From NCBI GenBank assembly GCA_963575645.1, contig OY754466.1:9154001-9218000 (forward strand): a DNA stretch of 64,000 nt. Direction: 5' to 3'. This document shows, piece after piece, positions 53,983 to 64,000 of the stretch. The notes beneath the pieces are model-generated. The model was given only the letters and a program-made list of their open reading frames with translations. It did no database searches and was not told the DNA's origin. Source of the DNA: Xanthostigma xanthostigma (Eukaryota; Arthropoda; Insecta; Raphidioptera; Raphidiidae). Numbering within the stretch: the first letter of the stretch is position 1; each line of letters opens with the position of its first letter. Both the position numbers and the translations under genes were made by a program.

Positions 53983-54487
53983 ATAAATAGGGCATTATTC
54001 ATAATGCCCGGGCAGTTTGAAAAATGCCCAATATGAGAGGGCAGTGTGATAAAAACTATTCAAATAATTAAATTGAACGGGCATTATGAATAATACCCTT
54101 CACCTATTGGGCAAAATAATAAAAAGATTTTTTTATTAAATTATTTTAATCTTGATATACATTATTATTATAAAAATTAAATTAAATTAAAAATGTTTTT
54201 TGGATTCGGGGGACCTCAAAACGAAAAAAATATTGTAAAATACGCTCTGTTGTGAGCAGGGGATGAGTTTCGTGCTCTGATTGGCTAGTGCGGATCACAT
54301 ATTTGTTCCTGCTCCCCACGTCTTGCCAAATGTACTTAAATTATCAAATTGCCCAACAATCACATAGCAATATTCATAATGACGGGGCACTGTGATAAAT
54401 AATGAAGTTTTAATGATTATTTATTACATGGCCCGATTTGACTTGTCATTATTCATATTGCCCGGGCATTATACACAATGTCCTGAT
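53983..54487. mobile_element. TIR element with GGGCATTATTCATAATGCCC palindromes
   Basis: Similar inverted ends (TGATAAATAGGGCATTATTC and its near inverse). Variants of the ATAATGCCCGGGCA palindrome recur inside. No coding capacity. A piece of the 5925 repeat lies at 54190-54240. Confidence 0.5.
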
Positions 54488-55074
54488 TAATCACATAGTC
54501 CATAACATATACATGTATTTAACATAGTTTTTTCATAATTTCTACTTCGAAATACCATTTTTCTACTCATATTGACCAAATTGTCCAATTGTAAATGTAT
54601 AAACACGGTGTGGCGCCAGAAGTTGACGGTTTTCGAGCTTTGAAATCACCTAGAGGCTAGAATCAAACACTTAAAATAATGAACGCTGTTACTTTTCTCA
54701 AACAAATGAAGTTTGGGTAATTCCTTTACGTTTTGGTCACTTGACGACAAACAAATACATTGTTTATTTAAAGCAAACAATGACAAAACTGTTGTATGCT
54801 TGCACAATGCAAGCATAAGGGTAAACTGGACGATTGTTGTAATCATATATTGTGGTAGTACACAATATAGTCAGAGTGCCCGTCGGCAAAAATTTTACTG
54901 ACACATATCTACTCTCCCCACACTTTGTATATGGTTTCATTAGGCCTAGTCTGACACCTATTTCCTCTATGACTTTTCTTGATTTTGGGGCGTTTTCCCT
55001 CTAAATTTTCCGAAAGATGTCGTTTTGACGACATGTAAAAATTTATAGGTACTGTTTGTTTTTTTAATTGGATA

Positions 55075-55250
55075 GCTTAAAAACTTCAACCAAAACGCTA
55101 AAATAATGTTCTCTGACAAATAGTATGAGCTATTTACAATGTCTGACACCTCGAATATGTCTAACATATTCGAGGTGTCAGACATTTTAAATGGTTCACG
55201 TTTATGTCAGAGAACATTATTTTAGCGTGTTGGTTATAAAAAGTGTTATA
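55075..55250. repeat. Palindrome
   Basis: CGCTAAAATAATGTTCTCTG and CACCTCGAATATGT arms mirror each other around 55165. Confidence 0.65.
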
Positions 55251-56100
55251 AATCTCTTATAAAAGTTATCGACTCACAGATTTTGTAAAAAAGAATAGAG
55301 GTGCATCGGTTCGTGGACACACGACGACGGAAGTTATGCTCCTTACGCATTTTTTATTGGTTAAAAAATAATAAAATTATTTTTTTTGTTATTCAGGTAT
55401 TAGTAAAAAATAATAAAACAAAAATGTGAGTCGTCAGTAAAACCTGGCAGATGTGAAACATAAATTTAAACTAAATTCTAGTAACTAAATTTCGCCCTGT
55501 CAACTAACGAAATTCTAGTTACTAAATATTGTCCTGTAACTAAATTTTGCCCTGTCATCTGGTTGTCGTATTTAATGAAAGCCAAGTTATAATCCAACGC
55601 ATACACAAAGCAAGCGTCACACGCTGTCATCTAACAAAATACTAGTAACTAAGTTTACTGCCCGTCTGGAGGCCTGCGTTAAGAAGCGTAGCTTCAAAAA
55701 TAAATATCCGTGTTCATATCCGGAAAATTGAAGATATCAGATTTGGAGCATAACAAATGAGTCAGTCAGAATAAGTTAATTATCAAATTTAAACTTCTAT
55801 AGGTAATAAGTACTCAAGGTTATCTATTTATTTTTATTACAGGTAATATATATCAGTGGCGTACCTACATAAGCCAATTGTATTTCGATCACGAAGGAAG
55901 ATGCCCCCGTTAATCAAGGTTTGTTTTATTTTATAAAACTTTTTCAAAAAAAAATCTCAATCAACGAATAACTGTTCAAACCGTTTTACTAAAAAAAATC
56001 TACTGAATTATTCCCATAGAAAAATGTGAGATGGACCACGAGACAGAGTTTAAAAAAATACTTTTATCGGAAAAATGAGTAGATATTAATTATGCCGTAG

Positions 56101-56448
56101 CAGGGGTCGGCAACCTGAGACTCGCGAGCCAGATGTGGCTCTTTTGATGTAAAGTTGCGGCTCTCCTGTTCCATACGCAAAAAATAATTATTTTATTATA
56201 TAAACCCTTAAAAATCGTCCAATAGATCCATGATTGAGTATCATGTCTATCTCTCAGCCATTTCCACTCGCGTCTCACCCGCACCGCCCCCGTCGCGACG
56301 TGTCGTCCTCGGATATATATATATATTATACCTATATAAGCAAATACTATAATACCGAAACGAAAATGTTTAGTGGCTCTTTAAAAACTGGGAAATTTTG
56401 GACATTGTAACTTTTGGCTCTTCCGTCTCAAAAGGTTGCCGACCCCTG
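56101..56448. mobile_element. hAT element of the CAGGGGTCGGCAACC type
   Basis: CAGGGGTCGGCAACCTG start with the GACTCGCGAGCC and GTGGCTCTTTTG blocks, and GGTTGCCGACCCCTG end. This end type is known from hAT elements in both insects and vertebrates. No clear target duplication. Confidence 0.75.
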
Positions 56449-57731
56449 TTCTAGATTAAACTTAATTACACAGCAAACTTTTTTATACTGATTTGGCGCC
56501 TCTTTCGACTTGCGCCTTGGGGTGGCGTCTCGCAGTCTCATCACTGGTCATAGATCAATATTTACAATCTGTTATTATTATTACATTTCTGTTTACTTAA
56601 TTAATTTTTAAAAAAGGCTCCAAACGATGTTCAAGTTTTCGATTTTTTTAAAAATAAGTTAAAACTTTGAAATACTTCTCTAAGATTTAAAAGTACGCCG
56701 ATGGTATTTTCATGTGTAATAATTAACTTACAACAATTTCTTAACACACGAATGGAACACGAGAAAAATACATTTGTCGCTCTATTGAATGAGAGTCGAT
56801 TGTCGGAGTACAGAATGTTCGGACTAAAAAAAAACATTTGAACTTCTATGACAAATCTGTATTTACATACACATTGTTATTATTCTAAGAAATTCCAGTG
56901 CAACTGTCTTTTTTTCTCGATTCTCGTTATTATACAGTAATCGTTTATCGTAGTACAAAAACGGTGTGATATGTGGCGTGTTTTGTTTTAAAACACCGGT
57001 GATTCACTTGTTACGTTAACAAAAGCCATACTAAAAAAATGACAGTACTTTTTGATAACACTTATAATCTATTTATTATCAATACTCAATAGTCACTACT
57101 TACTTATCAAGCTGATTATTTTTGTTTATCTTAAATAGTCTTATTTTTTAAGAAATATGTATGTAGATTTATAAAATATATAAAAAATGATTACTTTTCG
57201 TTAAAAATCGTTGAAATAAAACGTTTATAATAGTAGTGTATTTTTGCTGTGCTTGCAATTAAATAATTTATTATTAATAATAATTAAATTTTAAACTGGC
57301 ATTTTGATAAATTGTGATGGACTAAACATTGGTTCAAAACATATAATTTGTATTGTGGTGGAATAAGGAACTTGCATGATTTTTAAAGTGGCTTGTATTA
57401 ATAGAGACATGAAAATTACTAAATGAAAAATCAAAATAAAATCCGATCATAGCTCACGTGACATAAAACGCTGCTTTAATTGGTTATTTATTGTCATAGA
57501 TCATCACGCATTTACAATTTACATAATTCTATCACGACATGGGTTGTTTACTTCTGTAAAACTAGATGGCGCAACAATAGTTCGATCATTTCTAACAATC
57601 TATTCTGATAATGAACTCAGAACTGGTAAACTACTTCTTATACGAAAATAATTTAATATGTCAATGATGGGCGCGGCTTGTTAAAGTTATCATTTAATAA
57701 CAAAAATATTAAGAGCACTGTGGTTTGAATC

Positions 57732-57930
57732 TAATAAAAAATAGAGAATAGTTACTTCTTACCACAACAAGTTTATTAGTGGATGTACATTTCGAGAGCT
57801 ATGCTCTCATCTTCAGCAATACACTAAACTCAAGTTTAGTGTATTGCTGAAGATGAGAGCATAGCTCTCGAAATGTACATCCACTAATAAACTTGTTGTG
57901 GTAAGAAGTAACTATTCTCTATTTTTTATT
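57732..57930. repeat. Perfect 199-bp palindrome with two hammerhead-like motifs
   Basis: Arms of about 98 bp are identical by eye around AAACTCAAGTTT. Each arm carries CTGAAGA, T, stem GAGAGC/GCTCTC and GAAATG. Confidence 0.8.
57789..57816 (-). ncRNA. Hammerhead-like motif 9
   Basis: Minus strand: CTGAAGA, T, six-pair stem GAGAGC/GCTCTC with ATA loop, then GAAATG. The plus-strand mirror is at 57847-57875. Confidence 0.38.
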
Positions 57931-58392
57931 ATCATTTAATAGCTCAAGTTTTTTGGCGGCATATTTTTTATGTTCCCATTAGTGATGTGCCGGATCGTTA
58001 AAATGTATATCCGCGGATACAGATCTGAATACGGATATTTGGTTTCAAGATCCGCGGATACGGATACGGATATTAACTTTCTTAGAGTACGCGGCGGTAA
58101 ATATTGCACATCGACCTTTGGAAAGAGACTATCTGTTATGGGAAAAAGTTATTGACCTCTTTAAGAGTTAACTCTCATAACAGATTGTCTCTTTCCAAAG
58201 ATCGATGTGCAATATCTCATTACAAAGATAGTTTTTTAGTACCTTTGAGTTATGTACTATTGGTATGGTACTCACTACGATAAATGTTTGCAATATAAAG
58301 GTGCCAAATACGATTTTAAAAAATAAAAAATTATCTGAATGGAATTTAACAGTTTTTCATTATTACCTAATCACCTATATATATAAAATTTC

Positions 58393-59211
58393 GGTAAATA
58401 TACACTTTCGCGGTCACCTGGTTTTTTGGCTCTAGAAAATCGAAAAATCATCCGATTTCGATGAATTTTTTTTAAAATCTTCGTTTTTATGGCGGATTTA
58501 TGGAAAAAAAAACGAAAATTGAAAAAATCAATATTTCTCACAGTCTCATGACTTTAAATGCAAAAAAAATTTGACTTTCTACATATAATCCTTTATAACT
58601 GTTTCTGACGTCGTGGAATCAAGTTCGTATATTTTTTTTCGCAATCTATATAAAAAAATGAATATTTTGAAAAAAAAAAATTTCAAAAAAGTTAATAAAA
58701 GGGGTATGCGAATTGTAATTCCGGGGTGAACGATAAAGGGGTATGCGAATTGTCTCGCAGTGAAACGGGAAGGGGCAAATGTGGAGTTTTTAAAAAAACA
58801 ATTCCGGGGTGAACGAGAAAGGGGTATGCGAATTGTAATTCCGGGGTGAACGATAAAGGGGTATGCGAATTGTCTCGCAGTGAAACGGGAAGGGGCAAAT
58901 GTGGAGTTTTTAAAAAAACAATTCCGGGGTGAACGATGAAGGGGTATGCGAATTGTAATTCCGGGGTGAACGATAAAGGGGTATGCGAATTGTCTCGAGT
59001 GAAACGGGAAGGGGCAAATGTGGAGTTTTTAAAAAAACAATTCCGGGGTGAACGATAAACGGGTATGCGAATTGTAATTCCGGGGTGAACTAATTTTTTT
59101 CATAAATCCGCCGTAAAATGGAACTTTTTGAGACCGAGATCATTGAAATCCATCTATTTTTCGATTTTTTAAAGCCAAAAAACCAGGTGACCGCGAAAGT
59201 GTATATTTACC
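58393..59211. mobile_element. TIR element carrying a minisatellite, nested in the hAT
   Basis: TIRs GGTAAATATACACTTTCGCGG and inverse, with perfect AAAATTTC duplications (58385-58392, 59212-59219). Inside, 58700-59090 holds tandem units. Confidence 0.85.
58700..59090. repeat. Minisatellite of alternating short and long units
   Basis: A short unit of about 37 bp and a long unit of about 83 bp both start ATTCCGGGGTGAACGATAAAG; the long one adds CTCGCAGTGAAACGGG and AAATGTGGAGTTTTTAAAA. They alternate about three times. The long minus-strand frame here is a repeat artefact. Confidence 0.75.
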
Positions 59212-59660
59212 AAAATTTCATCTACGAATTGAAAATTAATAAGGTAAAAGATCCGCCAAAAACTAACGGATACGGATACGAATCTTTCTTCTCCCTCGAA
59301 TATCCGCGGATACGGATACGGATATCCGGCACATCACTAGTTCCAATTTAAAAAACAAAAAATCGTAACGGATGTATTTAAATTATCAGAGCTTAAAAAC
59401 ATCATCTAAAATCCTTATTAAAACGAAATATTCGAAACACAAAAAAAAATCAAAAAATTATTGGCAATAAACAATTCTAAACTAAGTATTATATAGAAGC
59501 AGCAGCAGCCAAATTGAGCAAACAAGATATTAAAAAAATGTGTAGTTTTCATTTTGGAAGAAACAAATGTAGGATCGCAAATTGAAAAAGAGACTGTCGA
59601 TAAATAAAATATTTTTTTATGAAATGACGTGACAACATTCTAATACGCAAAAGAGTTAAT

Positions 59661-59854
59661 ATGTCTTCGTACGAACGATTACCGACCGATGATCCGGACG
59701 ATGGCTTACAGTCAAGCGAAACTATACAACCAAATGTCGGCACGCTCCGTCAAGTATCGATTGATTCAATGCAGCCTGCCGAACGAAGAAAAACTAGGCT
59801 TAACTCTCATTTGTTAACGGCTGTACAAAATGGCGACAGTGAAGCAGTTAAAAA
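59661..59854 (+). CDS. Ankyrin gene exon 1 (start)
   Basis: ATG at 59661 after an AT-rich leader. Encodes MSSYERLPTDDPDDGLQ and, at the end, the first helix of repeat 1 (LLTAVQNGDSEAVK). Donor TTAAAAA|GTATAA, phase 2. Confidence 0.82.
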
Positions 59855-62800
59855 GTATAAAGTTTATTGGATTTTAGTGTATTGTTCTGCTGATAGGAGA
59901 ATTTCATAATAAATTATGTTTAGAAATGCACTTTTATCTTCGTTTACCAGAACGGCTTAATATTTCTTATTGGGTAAACCGGCCTAAAAATGTTAAAATG
60001 TTTTTTTTTTAATAAATTTTTCCTATCTATCGAATGGCAAAATTAGATTTTAGGTCCGAGGACCCTAACAGGGTCCCGTAGGGCCTAACTTTGAAATTTT
60101 AAATGGGAACCATACTTTTTATTACATCGCTTTATATTAACTTCACTTGTAAGGATGTATGTATGTATGTATGTATGTATGTATGTATGTATGTATGTTT
60201 GTTTGTAACTTTCGTTTGGACTACAACAAGTGGTTTATTACTGTAGTATAATGCCAGCACTGGTAACTACTGGTAACTACAGTGGCTAGCCGTGCGGTCT
60301 AAGGCACGGGTCTTCGCTGACGTCAACTCTCGGAATCGTCGTGGGTTCTAATCCCGTCCACGCCGAAAAAAAAATTGTTTTTTTTTCGGCAAATTTTTGA
60401 CAATAAATCGAACTAAAAAGTGGAAAATAAATATATTTAAAAAAAACTACAAACACGCTTTATATCGAACTAAAAAGTAAAAAATAATTTTTTTAAAATA
60501 AGCTTAAAACAATAATGAATAAAAAATACAAGTATTATTGTGAAAAAAGCGTGGGGCGCTCGATGTACGAAAATGTGGAACAAAGCGCCCCACGCTTTTT
60601 TCACAATAATACTTGTATTTTTTATTCATTATTGTTTTAAGTTTATTTTAAAAAAAATATTTATTTGATATTCGAATTCAGCGGAAAATTCGTGTTGAGG
60701 AGAAATTTTACTAATCGATACTTCATAGGTGTCTAAAGCTTGATTTTGAACCTTAAGGCCCCTTTGTAGGGCCTCTAAAAAAATCTAAAATCGTCCAGAG
60801 TTGAATAAATCTTAATTTGAATTCGATTACCTAATATTATCTAAAATACTTTTTTTGGGATGAAATTTTACAAAGTAGTACTTCATAGCGCTCTAGGGCC
60901 CAATTTAGAACTTTATTCGTATGTAAAATTTTCCACAGAATCCGAATATGAAATAAACAAGTATGGTCCCCATTTAAAATTTCAAAGCTGGGCCCTACGG
61001 TGCCCTTTGAGGGCCCTCGGGCCCAAAATCTAATTGTGCCATTCGATAGACAAGAAAAAGACCATTTTAACATTTTTAGTCCCGCTTACCTGATAAGAAA
61101 TATTAAGCCGTTCTGGAACTTTTGAAACACCCGGTATATAGATATATATTTCAAACTAGAGTGACCTGTGCGAATTATTCGCACTAAATAAGTATAATAA
61201 TTATCACTTTACAAAATTATTTTTTAAATATGGTTGCAGGTATTCAATTCTTTCTAATTTTGCACACTGCTTATAACGTTCTTTTTTTTGTTGTATTATA
61301 TGAAGCTCAGATGACAGATCGAAGAAATATTTTACTAAAATTGTCATATAGAGGCGCAAGTAGCAAAAGCGTTGAGCTAAGCCGTCAGATGGCAGCACTG
61401 CTGTGACGTTGTCAGCGTTGCTCGCTGTTTCAAAATTAAAACCGTTAGATGGCACAATGCAGTATTGTGTCTGTTGTATTACAATATGAAGGGCAGATGA
61501 CAGATCGAAGTGTTGACGTCAGATGGCAGACGTTGTTCAGCGTTGCTGTATTTTAATTAATTTACAAAAACAAAAGCAATAATAAATTTTTTAGTTGTCG
61601 ATGTCAGTAGAGCAAGCAATTATCTGTAAAATGATATATAATTTATGTGGAGAAATTGTGAGGTTTTTTCTAAAAAGGGAGGCAAACATCTTTAACCTTA
61701 GCGTATTAATATACAGTATGTAAACACGTAAGGTGCACATAGGGAAATTAACATTGGGAAAAAATGACTGGATCAGAGTGAGCCTTGAAATCTTGTTTTT
61801 CAATTTGACAGATAATATACTTTTGCAAAATGAATGTGTATACTACCGAAGAAAATATTCAAATGATTACAACGTAATCGGACTTTTTTTATTAATACTT
61901 AAATATGGTGCGAGATCAATATCTCCGCCTATTCGTGTTGACCTAAAGACATTGGGTCACTAATTTACCAACGCGCATACGTCATACCAGTCAGACAATT
62001 TTTGAATGAAATGTTTCCAAACAGATGGAGTTGTTTTTTTTTTGTTTTATTTTTGTACAAAAAAATTAAAATAATGATTTATAAGAGCTTTTTATTATTA
62101 AAAAAGCCAAGTAAAATAAAAATAAATCAAAATAAAATAGAAATCCTCAAGATTACCACGATAATTCAATAGAAATAACAATTAATGCAGTCATGGCTAA
62201 CTCTGATCCAAGTATTCTTTCCCAAAGCTAATTTCGTTTACATACTGTATATGATGTTTCACTAATAGTCCGTATTGTTTACAATTACAGATATCTTCAG
62301 CAGGGCGCCAGTTCAAACGCGACATGCCGAAAGACGAAGACAAACGCAGTACAGATAGCATCGCTTTTCGGCCACGACGCTGTTTTGACCGAACTGTTGG
62401 CCCTCGGAGGCCCGGTGCGACTGGACTACACAGACAGCCGGGGCTGCACTGCACTACACTATGCCGCTTACACCGGCAACATCAAGTGCGTCGAACAATT
62501 ATTACGGATCAGAAAAAAAAGGACCGCAAACGTTAACAGGCCGGTGAACTCCGACGCGTTCAATAATTTCATCGAGAAAGTCACGCTCGACAATCTGGAA
62601 CACGAATGCGAATATTTAATGCAATTTGTAAGTTACGAGTTCTCTGCAGGTGTGCTGTGGCATTGGAAAAGACAAAAGCTAATCACAAATCGTATGGCGC
62701 ATGAGCAGTGTATTATTTTGAGAACTAATATCTAAATGCGCACGCGCCATACACACAGTCATTTGTTTTTGACAGATGCTGAACCGAATGTTGGGAAACT

Positions 62801-64000
62801 TCTTGAAACCATCAATTTTAATTTTATCTTGAATTTAAACGATTTTTTTATGATCGAACAATACTCCTGGAAACTTTTTAATACAAATTCAAATTAAAAA
62901 AAATGGTAATTATACACTTTCGCGGTCACCTGGTTTTTTGGCTCTAGAAAATCGAAAAATCATCCGATTTCGATGAATTTTTTTATAAATCTTCATTTTT
63001 ATGGCGGATTTATGGAAAAAAATACGAAAATTGAAAAAATCAATATTTCTCACAGTTTCATGACTTTAAATGCAAAAAAAAATTGACTTTCTACATATAA
63101 TTCTTTATAACTGTTTCTGACGTCAAATCCGGGGTGAATGATAAACGGGTATGCGAATTGTAATTCCGGGGTGAACGATAAACGGGTATGCGAATTGTAA
63201 TTCCGGAGTGAACGATAAAGGGGTATGCGAATTGTAATTCCGGGGTGAACGATAAAGGGGTATGCGAATTGTCTCGTAGTGAAACGGGAGGGGGCAAATG
63301 TGGAGTTTTTAAAAAAACAATTCCGGGGTGAACGATAAACGGGTATGCGAATTGTAATTCCGGGGTGAACTAATTTTTTTCATAAATCCGCCGTAAAATG
63401 GAACTTTTTGAGACCGAGATCATTGAAATCCATCTATTTTTCGATTTTCTAGAGCCAAAAAAACCAGGTGACCGTGAAAGTGTATAATTACCAAAAAAAT
63501 CTATTGTCGTTTTCCAATGAACTGCAACAAGTTAAAAATTTCGACGACTTAAGTTGTCAAAAAAGTTAAGATACAGTTTTTAACAGTAAACAAATTCCAT
63601 CTCATTTCGATCTGGTAATGTGCTTTCAGATTCCTGAGTTTGTGATTGGCAGCACTGCGTTACATTTAGCTTGCAAACAAGCTCACGCCGGTGTAGTGGC
63701 ATTACTGCTTCAAGCTGGAGCAGACGTTAGGGCTAAAGATGGCCGCGATCTTTTACCATTAAACGTTGTGGCTGAAGATTTTCTGAGATCAGAAATAAAG
63801 ATTGATGCAAAAAGGCCAGTATTCCAAACAATTTGTATCAATTCTGCCCCCCGGTTAGAACCGGGGGGCATGTAATTTAAGAGTCCACTCCACTAATCTA
63901 AAGCTCTCGCAGTAAAAATGCTTATTAAATAATTTTGATTTTTCAGCGTCCGTTTCACAGTAAGTTTTCTGTTGGACAAAGGCGCCGAATTCAAAACTGA
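59661..64000 (+). CDS. Ankyrin-repeat protein, 5' part (runs off the window)
   Basis: Exons 59661-59854, 62291-62627, 63630-63871 and 63947-64000 (incomplete). The first three junctions fit well; the exon 3-4 junction is tentative. A polar N-terminus (MSSYERLPTDDPDDG) precedes ankyrin repeats: LLTAVQNGDSEAVKKYLQQG, then NAVQIASLFGHDAVLTELL, GCTALHYAAYTGNIKCVEQL, GSTALHLACKQAHAGVVALL and SFLLDKGAEF. A 40-residue non-ankyrin insert separates repeats 3 and 4. Ankyrin stacks bind proteins. Membrane channels of the TRPA type also start this way, but no channel part is in view, so no function is assigned. Confidence 0.85.
59947..61116. mobile_element. TIR fold-back element holding a SINE
   Basis: CCAGAACGGCTTAATATTTC and inverse at the ends, with inner arms (GTAGGGCC...TTTGAAATTTTAAATGGG). 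The SINE copy at 60128-60665 sits inside. In ankyrin intron 1. Confidence 0.65.
60128..60665 (+). mobile_element. tRNA-headed SINE with GC hairpin, copy 3
   Basis: Head at 60282-60365; GTAT microsatellite at 60156-60197; hairpin at 60547-60594, extended by arms AATAATGAATAAAAAATAC and inverse. Confidence 0.6.
61145..61710 (-). repeat. Dispersed repeat, copy 2 of 48268-49050
   Basis: Uninterrupted copy on the opposite strand; the open frames at 61204-61455 and 61591-61803 belong to it. Confidence 0.6.
62291..62627 (+). CDS. Ankyrin gene exon 2 (repeats 1-3)
   Basis: Acceptor ACAATTACAG| completes Lys and continues YLQQGASSNAT. Holds two full repeats and the start of an acidic insert (LDNLEHECEYLMQF). 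Donor CAATTT|GTAAGT. GC-rich against its introns. Confidence 0.92.
62905..63492. mobile_element. Second copy of the minisatellite-bearing TIR element
   Basis: GGTAATTATACACTTTCGCGG ends with perfect AAAAAAAT duplications (62897-62904, 63493-63500). Minisatellite at 63127-63377 with a different unit count and order. In an ankyrin intron. Confidence 0.82.
63630..63871 (+). CDS. Ankyrin gene exon 3 (3' end uncertain)
   Basis: Acceptor GTGCTTTCAG|. Encodes GSTALHLACKQAHAGVVALL and LQAGADVRAKDGRDLLPLN, then less typical sequence. Only the donor at AT|GTAATT (phase 2) keeps the next exon open. Without splicing, TAA at 63873 ends the protein. A perfect 12-bp-arm hairpin (63845-63870) abuts that donor. 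Confidence 0.7.
63845..63870. repeat. Perfect GC hairpin at an exon edge
   Basis: TGCCCCCCGGTT, AG, AACCGGGGGGCA: 12 pairs and a 2-nt centre, ending directly before the candidate donor GTAATT of ankyrin exon 3. Confidence 0.85.
63947..64000 (+). CDS. Ankyrin gene exon 4 (cut by window end)
   Basis: Acceptor GATTTTTCAG|. Read in phase 2 it gives VRFTVSFLLDKGAEFKT, the second helix and turn of an ankyrin repeat; the phase-0 reading hits a stop at 63998. Confidence 0.65.
   Translation, partial: RPFHSKFSVGQRRRIQN

Larger units (their letters stand above)
57980..59339. mobile_element. hAT MITE copy 3, interrupted by another element
   Basis: TAGTGATGTGCCGG ends; flanks GTTCCCAT / GTTCCAAT match at 7 of 8. 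Its middle is split by the insertion at 58393-59211. Confidence 0.85.
53472..59660. other. Intergenic between SWI5 and the ankyrin gene
   Basis: Besides listed repeats, 54490-55070, 55251-56100 and 56449-57731 show no coding frame. The area 55490-55660 has several diverged ACTAAATTTCGCCCTGTCA-like direct repeats. The gene promoters must lie at the two ends, but no core element is clear. Confidence 0.4.

Noticed and set aside
58692..58898. Minus-strand frame with repeated RDNSHTPLSFTPE units
   Set aside because: The peptide repeat is only the translation of the DNA minisatellite; similar frames occur at 22617-22922 and 63091-63297 wherever the units occur.

Overview
This is eukaryotic nuclear DNA, almost certainly from an arthropod and probably an insect. 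It is AT-rich and holds widely spaced, spliced genes with GT-AG introns of up to 13 kb, filled with transposon debris. The debris includes hAT, piggyBac-like, P/THAP-like and Helitron elements, tRNA-headed SINEs and long fold-back repeats. The insect order cannot be fixed from the sequence alone. I see no bacterial operon, CRISPR array, rRNA or intact autonomous transposon.

Four protein-coding genes can be assembled exon by exon with matching splice phases. (1) 212-24840, plus strand: a forkhead-box transcription factor of 8 coding exons and 627 codons. Its DNA-binding domain is split by a 13.3 kb intron. (2) 46368-32200, minus strand: a secreted or lysosomal glycosyl hydrolase family 35 beta-galactosidase. 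Twelve exons give 645 codons, with both catalytic glutamates present. The last few residues are not securely placed; a candidate last exon at 29294-29238 lies at the edge of a transposon. (3) 53471-52525, minus strand: a compact two-exon SWI5-type recombination mediator subunit of 100 aa. (4) 59661 to beyond the window end, plus strand: the 5' part of an ankyrin-repeat protein. The four genes share no evident pathway; this looks like ordinary insect gene order.

The rest is repeats. Introns of the forkhead gene hold a TTAA-flanked element (799-1839), a TIR element with CCAAYGTTGG motifs (3591-4174), a fold-back (4185-4799), several SINE/MITE families, a hAT element with an 8-bp target duplication (19364-19830), a 0.6 kb hairpin (20641-21237) and a compound fold-back (21950-23240). 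The intergenic stretch 24841-32199 holds a three-level nest (30611-31997). GH35 introns hold a THAP-domain TIR element, Helitrons, an internally deleted transposase with about 110-bp TIRs (42398-43091) and a hAT element (43784-44394). Downstream come hAT copies with 8-bp duplications, one of them carrying a second TIR element with an internal minisatellite.

The most notable non-genic signal is a short RNA-like motif, CTGAnGA + one base + stem-loop + GAAACG. It recurs about ten times on both strands in unrelated repeats, with covarying stems. It resembles the hammerhead ribozyme core carried by Penelope-like retroelements.
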